A stretch of 11,895 nucleotides of DNA, from contig CALILB010000387.1 in assembly GCA_938016625.1 (NCBI GenBank), positions 1-11,895 on the forward strand, in the 5' to 3' direction. Numbering within the stretch: the stretch's first letter is position 1; each line of letters begins with the position of its first letter. The notes under the pieces are model-generated. The model saw nothing but the letters and a program-made list of their open reading frames with translations. It was not told the origin of the DNA and did no database searches. A program made the position numbers and the translations under genes. The stretch is from an uncultured bacterium (lineage in GTDB: Bacteria; Acidobacteriota; Thermoanaerobaculia; Multivoradales; JAHEKO01). Below, one piece after another: positions 1-6,177 of the stretch.

Positions 1-455
1 GACTCGGGTGAGCCCAGACCGTAGATGCAGGAGACCGAAGCGACGATCAGGACATCGCGGCGCTCGAACAGGACCTTTGTGGCCCGCAGCCGCAACCGGT
101 CGATCTCCTCGTTGATGCTCGTCTCCTTCTCGATATAGGTATCCGTCTGGGGGACATACGCCTCCGGTTGGTAGTAGTCGTAGTAGGAGACGAAGTACTC
201 GACCGCATTGTGCGGAAAGAAGCTCCTGAACTCCTGGAACAGCTGCGCCGCCAGGGTCTTGTTGTGCGACAGAACCAGGGTGGGGCGGTTGACCTCCTCG
301 ACCACCTTGGCAATGGTAAATGTCTTGCCCGACCCCGTGACCCCCACCAGAACCTGCTCCTGGAGATCCTTTTCGATCCCGGTGACCAGCTGCCGGATGG
401 CCTCGGGTTGGTCACCCTGGGGGGTGAGATCGGAGACGAGCTGGAAGCGGTCCAT
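1..455 (-). CDS. uvrB: UvrABC system protein B, N-terminal part (cut by window edge)
   Basis: UvrB is the damage-verifying, DNA-loading helicase-like subunit of the UvrABC nucleotide excision repair complex in the cytoplasm. Only the first 151 codons lie here; the family is usually about 660-700 residues, so the rest is beyond position 1. The protein starts MDRFQLVSDLTPQGDQPEAI. It carries the Walker A ATP-binding loop VTGSGKT (residues 39-45), the following SHNKTLAAQL segment (63-72), and the tyrosine-rich region YFVSYYDYYQPEAY (87-100) that forms the DNA-clamping beta-hairpin in UvrB structures. The ATG at 455-453 gives the standard N-terminus. There is no Shine-Dalgarno sequence before it. 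Instead a TAGAAT box lies seven bases upstream, so the message may be leaderless. No LexA-like site was recognised. Identification is certain from sequence motifs. Confidence 0.97.
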   Translation of the reverse strand, partial: MDRFQLVSDLTPQGDQPEAIRQLVTGIEKDLQEQVLVGVTGSGKTFTIAKVVEEVNRPTLVLSHNKTLAAQLFQEFRSFFPHNAVEYFVSYYDYYQPEAYVPQTDTYIEKETSINEEIDRLRLRATKVLFERRDVLIVASVSCIYGLGSPE

Positions 456-462
456 GCAGGAG

Positions 463-468
463 ATTCTA
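463..468 (-). promoter_or_regulatory. Candidate -10 box of uvrB placed for a leaderless transcript
   Basis: On the minus strand TAGAAT (five of six matches to TATAAT) ends seven bases before the uvrB ATG, so transcription would begin at or next to the A of the start codon. No convincing -35 hexamer lies 16-18 bases further upstream. The lack of any ribosome-binding sequence before the ATG supports the reading, but a single hexamer can occur by chance. Confidence 0.4.
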
Positions 469-529
469 GCGGGCTGGATGGGCGTGAGGGGACACGGGAT
501 CATGAACCAGCTCAGGGCGCGGCAAGAGC

Positions 530-638
530 GGGGTGTCGGCTCTGCAGCTCCGCTCCAACCGTGCACGCGCCATGGCCTGGGAAAGAAAACCGCTTTCGCC
601 TGAGCGCCTAGTCGCTCCGTCTGCAGAGCCGACACCCC
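530..638. repeat. Perfect 18-bp inverted repeat around a 73-base spacer
   Basis: The arm at 530-547 (GGGGTGTCGGCTCTGCAG) is repeated exactly, inverted, at 621-638. The bases flanking the arms and the first spacer bases do not pair, so the match is 18 of 18 with sharp ends. The spacer holds smaller dyads, including GAGCG/CGCTC (602-606 with 613-617) and an 8-base palindrome CGTGCACG. The repeat lies in the 242-base gap between the unknown membrane protein gene and uvrB. No T-run follows either arm on either strand, so it is not a standard intrinsic terminator. It could be a transcript-end hairpin, a small RNA, or a short mobile element or repeat remnant. I saw no convincing small gene in this gap. 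Confidence 0.75.
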
Positions 639-697
639 TGGGATCTCCGCGCTTCGACGAGCTCGATTCCGGGGGATCGGTGGCCGTCCGCCTCGAT

Positions 698-1192
698 CTA
701 GGCGGCTTCCACCGGCACTGCTACGGGTTCTTCGTTCTCTTCGGGGGGAGACTCTTCCGGTGATACCGGCTCATCGGGGCTCTCTATGCCGGCCACTCGC
801 TCGAGGGCCCGGGTCAGGTTGCCGACCTGCTCGCGGGTCAGCTTGCCGTCGCTGCGGGAGACCGTCTGCCAGAGCTCTTCCTGGAGCCGTTGCAGGGCCA
901 CGGGATCCGCCTCGCTCGCGTCCCAGGCCTCGAGGGCGGCATCGAAGGCCGCGTCCAGCCGCCGCGCCTCCTCGCTGGTCAGGTCGTCGGGGAGCATCCG
1001 CACCACCTCCTCCTCGAACCGGGCCATCGCCCAGCCAAAGAGGTCCTTGGCTTTGATTACAAAGACCGCCGCCCCGATCCCCATCAGCACTATCAGGATC
1101 CCACAGCCGATGAGCAGCGGCCGCCCACAGCCACCCGGTGTGGTCGCCGGTGCATCGGGAGTGAAGGGCTGCTGAGAAAGAGGTTGGCTCAT
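698..1192 (-). CDS. Small single-pass membrane protein of unknown function
   Basis: This 164-residue protein is not recognised. A Pro/Gln-rich N-terminus (1-20) leads into GGCGRPLLIGCG and one hydrophobic segment at about 25-47. A charged, helix-prone region follows (about 50-135), and the tail (138-164) is rich in Glu and Pro. The membrane segment without a cleavage motif suggests an anchored protein; the topology is not determined. The helical part has no Cys/His clusters or catalytic motif that I can see. The ATG at 1192 is well supported: GGAG lies five bases upstream, and a promoter (TTGCCG, 17 bases, TAGAAC) lies beyond it. The gene diverges from the penicillin-binding protein gene, so the two share a promoter region. 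A cell-envelope role is possible but is inference from position only. Confidence 0.75.
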   Translation of the reverse strand: MSQPLSQQPFTPDAPATTPGGCGRPLLIGCGILIVLMGIGAAVFVIKAKDLFGWAMARFEEEVVRMLPDDLTSEEARRLDAAFDAALEAWDASEADPVALQRLQEELWQTVSRSDGKLTREQVGNLTRALERVAGIESPDEPVSPEESPPEENEEPVAVPVEAA

Positions 1193-1220
1193 TTCGGCTC
1201 CAGTCGCTGTGATCGGTCAA

Positions 1221-1249
1221 GTTCTATCACCGCTCCCGGAGCACGGCAA
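1221..1249 (-). promoter_or_regulatory. Candidate sigma-70-type promoter of the small membrane protein gene
   Basis: Minus-strand TTGCCG (1249-1244) and TAGAAC (1226-1221) are separated by exactly 17 bases. Each hexamer matches the consensus at four of six positions. The -10 lies 28 bases before the ATG at 1192, leaving room for the GGAG ribosome-binding sequence. Confidence 0.45.
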
Positions 1250-1272
1250 CCGGCCAAGCGAGCCCCAAGTCC

Positions 1273-1278
1273 TATAAT
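1273..1278 (+). promoter_or_regulatory. Consensus -10 box (TATAAT) directly before the PBP start codon
   Basis: A perfect TATAAT ends six bases before the ATG at 1285. The expected start of transcription therefore coincides with the A of the ATG, and there is no Shine-Dalgarno sequence. This predicts a leaderless mRNA. The region where a -35 would lie (about 1250-1255) does not resemble TTGACA and abuts the -35 of the divergent promoter. Confidence 0.6.
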
Positions 1279-1284
1279 CAGACC

Positions 1285-3756
1285 ATGAGGTACGACCCCC
1301 CACCCAAGACCTCTCCACCCGGACCAGCCCCGACCAACAACGAGAAGTCGGGGGGCAAGAGCCTCCGCAAGCTGATCTGGCGCGTCCTTGTCCCCACCGC
1401 GGTAGTTCTGCTGGGGGCGCTGGCCGGCGTCGGTTTTGCCGGCATGATCCGCATGCCGCGAGTCGATTCTCTGGCCGATTTCACCCCGTCGCTCATCACC
1501 GAGCTATTCGACAGGGACGGTCGTGTGTTCGCCACCTACGCCCGTGAAAAACGTGTACTGCTGGACGAAGGAGAGATCCCCGAGCTTCTACAGCAGGCCA
1601 TCCTGGCCGCCGAGGACGCCAACTTCTTCCAGCATGGCGGTGTGGACGCCCAGGGGGTCGCTCGTGCGGCCTTCAAGAACCTGGGCGCCGGCAGGAGGGC
1701 CATGGGGGGCTCCACCATCACCATGCAGCTGGCGCGTCAGCTCTATCTCAATCCCAAGAAGACCTGGAGGAGAAAGATCGAAGAGGCGCTGCTGGCTGTC
1801 GAGCTGGAAAAGACCTACGCCAAGCAACAGATTCTGACGCTCTATGCCAACCTCATCTTCTTTGGACATGGCAACTACGGCTTCGAGGCGGCTGCCCGGT
1901 CCTTTTTCGACAAGTCGGTGGAAGAGCTGACGTTACCCGAGGCCGCCATGTTGGCGGGTATTCCCCAGCGTCCGAGCACCTATAGCCCCTACCGGCGGCC
2001 CGACCTGGTGCTGGCCCGCCGCGACTACGTCCTGCGTCGGATGTGGGAAGAGGGATTTGTCACCGAAGAGGAGTATCGAGCCGCCACCACCCAACCGCTG
2101 CAGGTCGTTCCACGGCGTCCGCAGGATCTGTTGGCCCCCTACTTCTCGGAGGAGGTTCGCCGCTATCTCGAGGCTCAGTACGGCGCCGAGGGCCTACTGC
2201 AACGCGGTCTACAGGTGGCGACGACTCTCGATCCGCAAATTCAGCGGGCCGCGGAAGAGGCTCTCCGCACCGGCCTGCTCAGCTTGGATCATCGCAAGGG
2301 ATGGCGGGGACCTCTCTACCGGGTCGAGGATGTCGATCTGGAGACCCACCAGCTCGCTTCCTGGAGTCAGCACGAAGTGATTCCGGGCGCCTGGCTGGAA
2401 GGTCTGGTAGTCAAATCCAGCAGCCGCTCCACCCAGGTCAGGATCGCCAACTCCACCTTCGAGCTCACCGCCGAAGGGATCGAGTGGACGCGGAGAGAGC
2501 GTGCCAGTGAACTGCTCAAAGCGGGCGACGTTGCCTGGTTTCGGATCGAGCTGCCGGAAGAGGGTGAGGGTGAGCCCCTCCTCGTTCTCGAGCAGGAGCC
2601 CGAGCTCGAGGGCGCGGCTCTCGTCCTGGAATCCTCCAGCGGCGCCGTCCGCGCCATGGTGGGAGGCTGGGACTTCGAGCGCAGCAGCTTCAACCGGGCC
2701 ACTCAGGCCAAGAGACAGGTGGGGTCGGCCTTCAAGGCATTCGTCTATGGCGCGGCACTCGAGAACGGCTTTACAGCCGCCGACACGATCTTCGACTCCC
2801 CGGTTATCTTCGAAGGCGCCAACAATGTGCCCAACTACAGTCCTCGCAACTTCTATCGCCAGTACAACGGCATCGTGACGCTGCGTCGGGCCCTCGAGAA
2901 GTCGATGAACGTCAGCTCGGTAAAGCTGATGGACATGGTTGGTGCCGAGAGGGTCATCGACCTGGCGAGACGTTTTGGCGTCACGACGGATCTACAGCCC
3001 TACCCCAGCCTGGCTCTCGGCGCGGCCGAGCTCATTCCCCTCGAGCTGGCAGCCGCCTACGCCACCATTGCCAACCAGGGGATCTACGTCGAGCCCTATC
3101 TGATCGAGAGCATCACTACACCGGACGGGCACACCCTCGAACAGCATCGCATGAGAGCTCACAAGGCCATGGAAGCGGATGTCGCCTTTGTGCTGACCCA
3201 CATGCTCGCCGGCGTGATTGACCGGGGAACCGGCGCTTCGGTAGCCGGTCTCGACCTGGATCTGGGCGGCAAGACCGGCACCACGGATATCTACACCGAT
3301 GCCTGGTTCGTGGGCTTTACCCCGCGCTATACCCTGCTGTCGTGGGTCGGATACGACGTGCCCCGCTCTTTGGGGAGAAACATGACCGGCGCCGAGGCGG
3401 CGTTACCGATCTGGAAAATGATGGTCGAAAGTGGTCTCGAGGATGGCTGGCTGACGCCGGGCGGACAATTCTCCCCACCGCCGGGCGTAGCGCTCCAGCG
3501 CATCGAGTACTCGACCGGTCTGCTACCCGGGCCCGGCGCCGGCCAGGTCATCGACGAGGCGTTTATCCAGGGTACCCAGCCGGCGCGGCAGTACGAGCCC
3601 GAATGGGCACGGATCATGCGGATGCCCTGGTATCAGCAGCGGCCCTATTACATCCCCAAAGCCGGCGAGCGGATGCCGGAAGATGTAGAAGACTGGACCC
3701 TGATCCGGGAGGTCTGGGCCGAAAAGGACAAGAAAGAGAAAGAAAGAAGGCAGTAG
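1285..3756 (+). CDS. Class A penicillin-binding protein, PBP1A family (glycosyltransferase/transpeptidase)
   Basis: This bifunctional peptidoglycan synthase polymerises lipid II into glycan strands and cross-links stem peptides at the outer face of the inner membrane. It has 823 residues, normal for the family. A short cytoplasmic tail (1-30) and one membrane anchor (about 31-54) precede the GT51 domain. That domain shows EDANFFQHGG (catalytic Glu110), GGSTITMQLARQLYL (141-155), and KQQILTLYANLIFFGHGNYG (180-199). An OB-like insert covers about 365-440. The transpeptidase has the S-x-x-K motif GSAFK (nucleophile Ser481, Lys484), SMN (540-542) and KTG (663-665), so both active sites look intact. 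ITMQ replaces the commoner ITQQ; the overall build is still PBP1A-like. The C-terminus ends in a Lys/Glu-rich tail. The ATG follows a TATAAT box by six bases. The gene converges with the methyltransferase gene. Confidence 0.96.
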   Translation: MRYDPPPKTSPPGPAPTNNEKSGGKSLRKLIWRVLVPTAVVLLGALAGVGFAGMIRMPRVDSLADFTPSLITELFDRDGRVFATYAREKRVLLDEGEIPELLQQAILAAEDANFFQHGGVDAQGVARAAFKNLGAGRRAMGGSTITMQLARQLYLNPKKTWRRKIEEALLAVELEKTYAKQQILTLYANLIFFGHGNYGFEAAARSFFDKSVEELTLPEAAMLAGIPQRPSTYSPYRRPDLVLARRDYVLRRMWEEGFVTEEEYRAATTQPLQVVPRRPQDLLAPYFSEEVRRYLEAQYGAEGLLQRGLQVATTLDPQIQRAAEEALRTGLLSLDHRKGWRGPLYRVEDVDLETHQLASWSQHEVIPGAWLEGLVVKSSSRSTQVRIANSTFELTAEGIEWTRRERASELLKAGDVAWFRIELPEEGEGEPLLVLEQEPELEGAALVLESSSGAVRAMVGGWDFERSSFNRATQAKRQVGSAFKAFVYGAALENGFTAADTIFDSPVIFEGANNVPNYSPRNFYRQYNGIVTLRRALEKSMNVSSVKLMDMVGAERVIDLARRFGVTTDLQPYPSLALGAAELIPLELAAAYATIANQGIYVEPYLIESITTPDGHTLEQHRMRAHKAMEADVAFVLTHMLAGVIDRGTGASVAGLDLDLGGKTGTTDIYTDAWFVGFTPRYTLLSWVGYDVPRSLGRNMTGAEAALPIWKMMVESGLEDGWLTPGGQFSPPPGVALQRIEYSTGLLPGPGAGQVIDEAFIQGTQPARQYEPEWARIMRMPWYQQRPYYIPKAGERMPEDVEDWTLIREVWAEKDKKEKERRQ

Positions 3757-3764
3757 CCAGCCGG

Positions 3765-4955
3765 TCAGTCGGCGGTCCCCGGCTTGATCCCGATCATCGC
3801 GTAGTCCTGATAGCCGTAGAGCAAACGATCCAACTTGTCCCGCAGCTGGTTTATCTCGTCGGCCAGGTGTCTGAGGTCGGCCGGCAGATCGGTAAGCGCC
3901 AGCTCGGGCAGACGATCCTCGTCCGCAAATGGTCTGAGGTCGATCTGCTCGACCTGATCGAAACCGGCGAGCTCGTAGGTCAACCTGAGAGTCTCGGGAT
4001 GGATCGGTCGGCGGTGGGTAGGATCCAGCCAGAAGTTGCGCGCCGCCACCACCAGTGAGAGCGGGTTGGGGGTCTCGAGGACCAGAACCCCGCCCGGTCG
4101 CAGTGCTCGCCAGGCCAGGCGAACCAGCCTGTCGATCGAATCGGCCGGCAGATGCTCGATGACATGGAGAGAGACGACACCGCCCAGTCCACCCTCGGGC
4201 AGATCGTTCAGAACTTCGAAAAGATCTCCCTGCTCCACCTCCAGGCCCTGCGCGCGACACTCGCCGATCATCTCTTCGCTGCTGTCGATGCCGCGAGCCG
4301 GGATCCCCCGATCACCCAGCAGGGCCAGCGACTCGCCGCGGCCACAGCCGAGATCGAGGATTTCGCCTCGATCGGCGAGGTAGGGCAAATAGATCTCCAT
4401 CCGCTCGGCGATCTCGTCCCGGGTACCTCTGAACCTGTCCTCCAGCTCCAGATAACCCTGCTCTCTCCAGATCTCTTCCAGCCCCTGGACCTCTGCCGCC
4501 GGACGCTTAGCATCGCCTTCGGCAATCGCCAGCAGGCCACCCAGCCGGCCCCACAGATGTTGGCTCTCACGCCGATAACGATCGAGCTTCTGGTCGACCA
4601 GCGCAAACAGGGCATCGGTGTGACGGGCAACATCGTCGAAGCCCTCTCGCTTGACAGCTTCGAGATGGGCCAGACGAGTGCGGTGCTCCTCTAGGTGATC
4701 CAGGAGCACTTCGTTGTAGCGAACTTGACGGGTGTAGAGATCGCCGAGCAGCGTCTTGACAAGCGGCCGGAGCAACCGGACGAAGCGTTTGATGACCAGC
4801 GTTATCGCCCCACGGATCCCTGTCCGCTCGGTCTGGACGGGAAACGGGCGATCCTCGGACCAGAGCCATCTCCAGTCCTCCAGACTGGGAGACGCTCCTT
4901 CACGTAAGAAGACGTCTATGTCCCGGGAAGGCCGGTCTGGCTCCGGAGAGGCCAT
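3765..4955 (-). CDS. Class I SAM-dependent methyltransferase with N-terminal coiled-coil, likely polysaccharide-linked
   Basis: This 396-residue protein is a Rossmann-fold methyltransferase. Motif I is LDLGCGRGES (200-209), the acidic adenosine-binding residue falls in RGIDSSEEM (221-229), and VSLHVIEHLP (261-270) and LRPGGVLVLETPNP (285-298) follow. The segment YLELEDRFRGTRDEIAERMEIYLPYL (168-193) before motif I, and DPTHRRPIHPETLRL (311-325) after it, are typical of methyltransferases found in O-antigen and exopolysaccharide loci. The N-terminal third has a basic amphipathic helix (about 46-70) and a long helical, coiled-coil-like stretch (75-145), suggesting membrane or partner association. 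The substrate cannot be named from sequence. It starts five bases after the rplI stop, with only a weak GAAGAG upstream, so translation is probably coupled to rplI. Confidence 0.88.
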   Translation of the reverse strand: MASPEPDRPSRDIDVFLREGASPSLEDWRWLWSEDRPFPVQTERTGIRGAITLVIKRFVRLLRPLVKTLLGDLYTRQVRYNEVLLDHLEEHRTRLAHLEAVKREGFDDVARHTDALFALVDQKLDRYRRESQHLWGRLGGLLAIAEGDAKRPAAEVQGLEEIWREQGYLELEDRFRGTRDEIAERMEIYLPYLADRGEILDLGCGRGESLALLGDRGIPARGIDSSEEMIGECRAQGLEVEQGDLFEVLNDLPEGGLGGVVSLHVIEHLPADSIDRLVRLAWRALRPGGVLVLETPNPLSLVVAARNFWLDPTHRRPIHPETLRLTYELAGFDQVEQIDLRPFADEDRLPELALTDLPADLRHLADEINQLRDKLDRLLYGYQDYAMIGIKPGTAD

Positions 4956-4960
4956 CCAAG

Positions 4961-5407
4961 CTACTCTTCGGGCACGACCGTGACTGTCACCTCGGCCACC
5001 ACCTCGGGATGAAGCTCGATGCGTACCTGGTGTTCTCCGAGGGATTTGATGCCGCCCTCGAGGTCGATCCGGCGCCGGTCGACGGTGATCCCCTTGGCCT
5101 CGAGCAGGTGAGCGACTTCGGTGGCCGTCACCGAGCCGTAAAGCGTTTCGCTCTCCCCCACCCGCTTGGCGATCTTCAGGTTCACACCGTCGATACCAGA
5201 GGCCATCTCGGCCGCCTCGTCGCGCGCGCGGGCGTGACTGGCATCGATCTTCTTCTTCTGCTGCTCGAAGTATTTCTGGTTGCCCGGGGTCGCCTCCAGC
5301 GCCAGACCCTGCGGGATGAGATAGTTCCTCGCCAGTCCCGGCTTGACATCCACTACATCACCCCGCTGGCCGGTGTGCAGCACATCCTGCATCAGAATGA
5401 CCCGCAT
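4961..5407 (-). CDS. rplI: 50S ribosomal protein bL9
   Basis: bL9 binds 23S rRNA near the L1 stalk base and spans out along the ribosome surface, helping maintain reading frame. The 148-residue length is normal. The N-domain MRVILMQDVLHTGQRGDVVDVKPGLARNYLIPQGLA (1-36) is highly characteristic, and the long connecting helix (about 42-75) and the C-terminal domain with LYGSVTATEVAHLL (89-102) are present. The reading frame stays open upstream, but the ATG at 5407 is chosen because it gives the canonical MRVIL start and has the strong AGGAGGTGA five bases before it. That ribosome-binding site overlaps the stop codon of rpsR, linking translation of the two genes. The methyltransferase gene follows immediately. 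Confidence 0.97.
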   Translation of the reverse strand: MRVILMQDVLHTGQRGDVVDVKPGLARNYLIPQGLALEATPGNQKYFEQQKKKIDASHARARDEAAEMASGIDGVNLKIAKRVGESETLYGSVTATEVAHLLEAKGITVDRRRIDLEGGIKSLGEHQVRIELHPEVVAEVTVTVVPEE

Positions 5408-5418
5408 CGATTCACCTC

Positions 5419-5661
5419 CTAGTCGGATGTGTAGGGCAAGAGAGCCAAGTGGCGGGCTCGCTTGATGGCCTGTTGGATGATCCGCTGGTGCTTGGCGCAG
5501 GTTCCCGAGATTCTTCGCGGCAGGATCTTGGCCCGCTCGACGATGTACTGCTGCAGAAACCGCACATCCTTGTAGTCGACGGTATTCATCTTCTCGGCGC
5601 ACATGCGGCAGACTTTACGCCGGCGGTAGAAGAACTTCTTCTTTCCAGGTGGTCTTCTCAT
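5419..5661 (-). CDS. rpsR: 30S ribosomal protein bS18
   Basis: bS18 forms a heterodimer with bS6 on the platform of the 30S subunit. The protein has 80 residues, normal length, with the conserved core YKDVRFLQQYIVERAKILPRR (30-50) and the ending IKRARHLALLPY. It keeps a four-ligand zinc-ribbon pattern, Cys18-x2-Cys21 and Cys55-x2-His58, so it is the zinc-binding form of the family. The ATG overlaps the rpsF stop in an ATGA arrangement, and AGGAGGAG lies inside the last codons of rpsF, so rpsF and rpsR are translationally coupled. In many bacteria ssb lies between these two genes; here it does not. Confidence 0.97.
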   Translation of the reverse strand: MRRPPGKKKFFYRRRKVCRMCAEKMNTVDYKDVRFLQQYIVERAKILPRRISGTCAKHQRIIQQAIKRARHLALLPYTSD

Positions 5662-6023
5662 TTGCTCTCCTCCTTGTCGGCAGCTGGCGCGGGAGCCTCG
5701 GGCTTCTCGGGCGCCTCCCGATAGCGCAGTCGACCTTCATCGGTCCTGACCGTCAGATACCGCAGCACCTTCTCATTCTGCTGCATCCGCCGCTCGACCT
5801 CCGGAAAGGGATTCTCGTCCTCGGCATTCACGTAGAACAGGTGATAAGTGCCCTCGGTGAGCTTTTCGATGGGGTAAGCCAGCTTACGCTTGCCCCAGCT
5901 CTCCTCTTTGATCACTTCTGCGCCTTGCCCGCTCAGCAACTCGCGATAACCGTCGGCCAGGCTGACGACCTCCTCGTCGGGCAGACGAGGATCCACCACA
6001 AACATCAATTCGTAGGTTCGCAT
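5658..6023 (-). CDS. rpsF: 30S ribosomal protein bS6
   Basis: bS6 pairs with bS18 in the 30S platform. The 121-residue protein has the family start MRTYELMFVVDPRLPDEEV, the central WGKRKLAYPIEKLTEGTYHLFYV (43-65), and the RNA-contacting region NEKVLRYLTVRTDEG (83-97). The tail (about 103-121) is rich in Ala, Pro, Glu and Lys, as is common. No other ATG lies in frame just upstream. GGGAGG sits 12 bases before the start, which is longer than usual, and it is paired in the predicted leader structure. A promoter lies about 110 bases upstream, past the end of the pyrophosphatase gene. The gene leads the rpsF-rpsR-rplI-methyltransferase set. Confidence 0.97.
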   Translation of the reverse strand: MRTYELMFVVDPRLPDEEVVSLADGYRELLSGQGAEVIKEESWGKRKLAYPIEKLTEGTYHLFYVNAEDENPFPEVERRMQQNEKVLRYLTVRTDEGRLRYREAPEKPEAPAPAADKEESK

Positions 6024-6035
6024 GTCTCTCGTAGA

Positions 6036-6081
6036 CCTCCCTATGGCCTGTTCAGTCCCCGATCTGTCGGGAACAGAGAGG
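6036..6081 (-). promoter_or_regulatory. Structured rpsF leader RNA, candidate S6:S18 autoregulatory element
   Basis: On the minus strand the leader can fold into a nested structure. The outer helix pairs CCTCT (from 6081) with the GGAGG next to rpsF (ending at 6036). The middle helix is a perfect CTGTTC/GAACAG (6076-6071 with 6053-6048). The apical part is CCGA/TCGG (6070-6067 with 6062-6059) with a four-base loop. The 3' side carries a bulge between the middle and outer helices and the unpaired GGACT beside the apical stem. The outer helix consumes the only Shine-Dalgarno-like sequence before rpsF, so folding should repress translation. Feedback by the S6:S18 complex on its own rpsF leader is known in other bacteria. 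The identity with that motif is my inference from position and layout, not a verified match. Confidence 0.5.
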
Positions 6082-6093
6082 TTGATGGGTCTT

Positions 6094-6122
6094 CGTCGGC
6101 GGCCACTCAGGGGCCACCGACG
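6094..6122 (-). other. Strong hairpin in the rpsF leader
   Basis: Eleven base pairs, including one G-U, close a seven-base loop (6105-6111). It lies about ten bases after the predicted start of transcription for rpsF and upstream of the candidate S6:S18 element. No U-run follows on either strand, so it does not look like a terminator. It may stabilise the leader or be a second part of the regulatory RNA. Confidence 0.6.
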
Positions 6123-6138
6123 GCTGTGACAACGGCGT

Positions 6139-6166
6139 ATTCTACCCGATCACTCCACAAATTCAA
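6139..6166 (-). promoter_or_regulatory. Candidate sigma-70-type promoter of the rpsF operon
   Basis: Minus-strand TTGAAT (6166-6161) and TAGAAT (6144-6139) are 16 bases apart. The -10 matches the consensus at five of six positions, the -35 at four. The -35 begins 12 bases after the pyrophosphatase stop codon, giving the ribosomal genes their own promoter and a leader of roughly 110 bases that contains two hairpins. Confidence 0.55.
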
Positions 6167-6177
6167 GACCGGCCACG

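Noticed and set aside
456..697. SOS (LexA) operator upstream of uvrB
   Set aside because: I found no clear inverted GAAC/GTTC-type or CTGT/ACAG-type site at usable spacing near the candidate promoter.
533..763. Small plus-strand open frame across the inverted repeat
   Set aside because: No ribosome-binding sequence, overlap with the end of the membrane protein gene on the other strand, and a composition unlike a protein.
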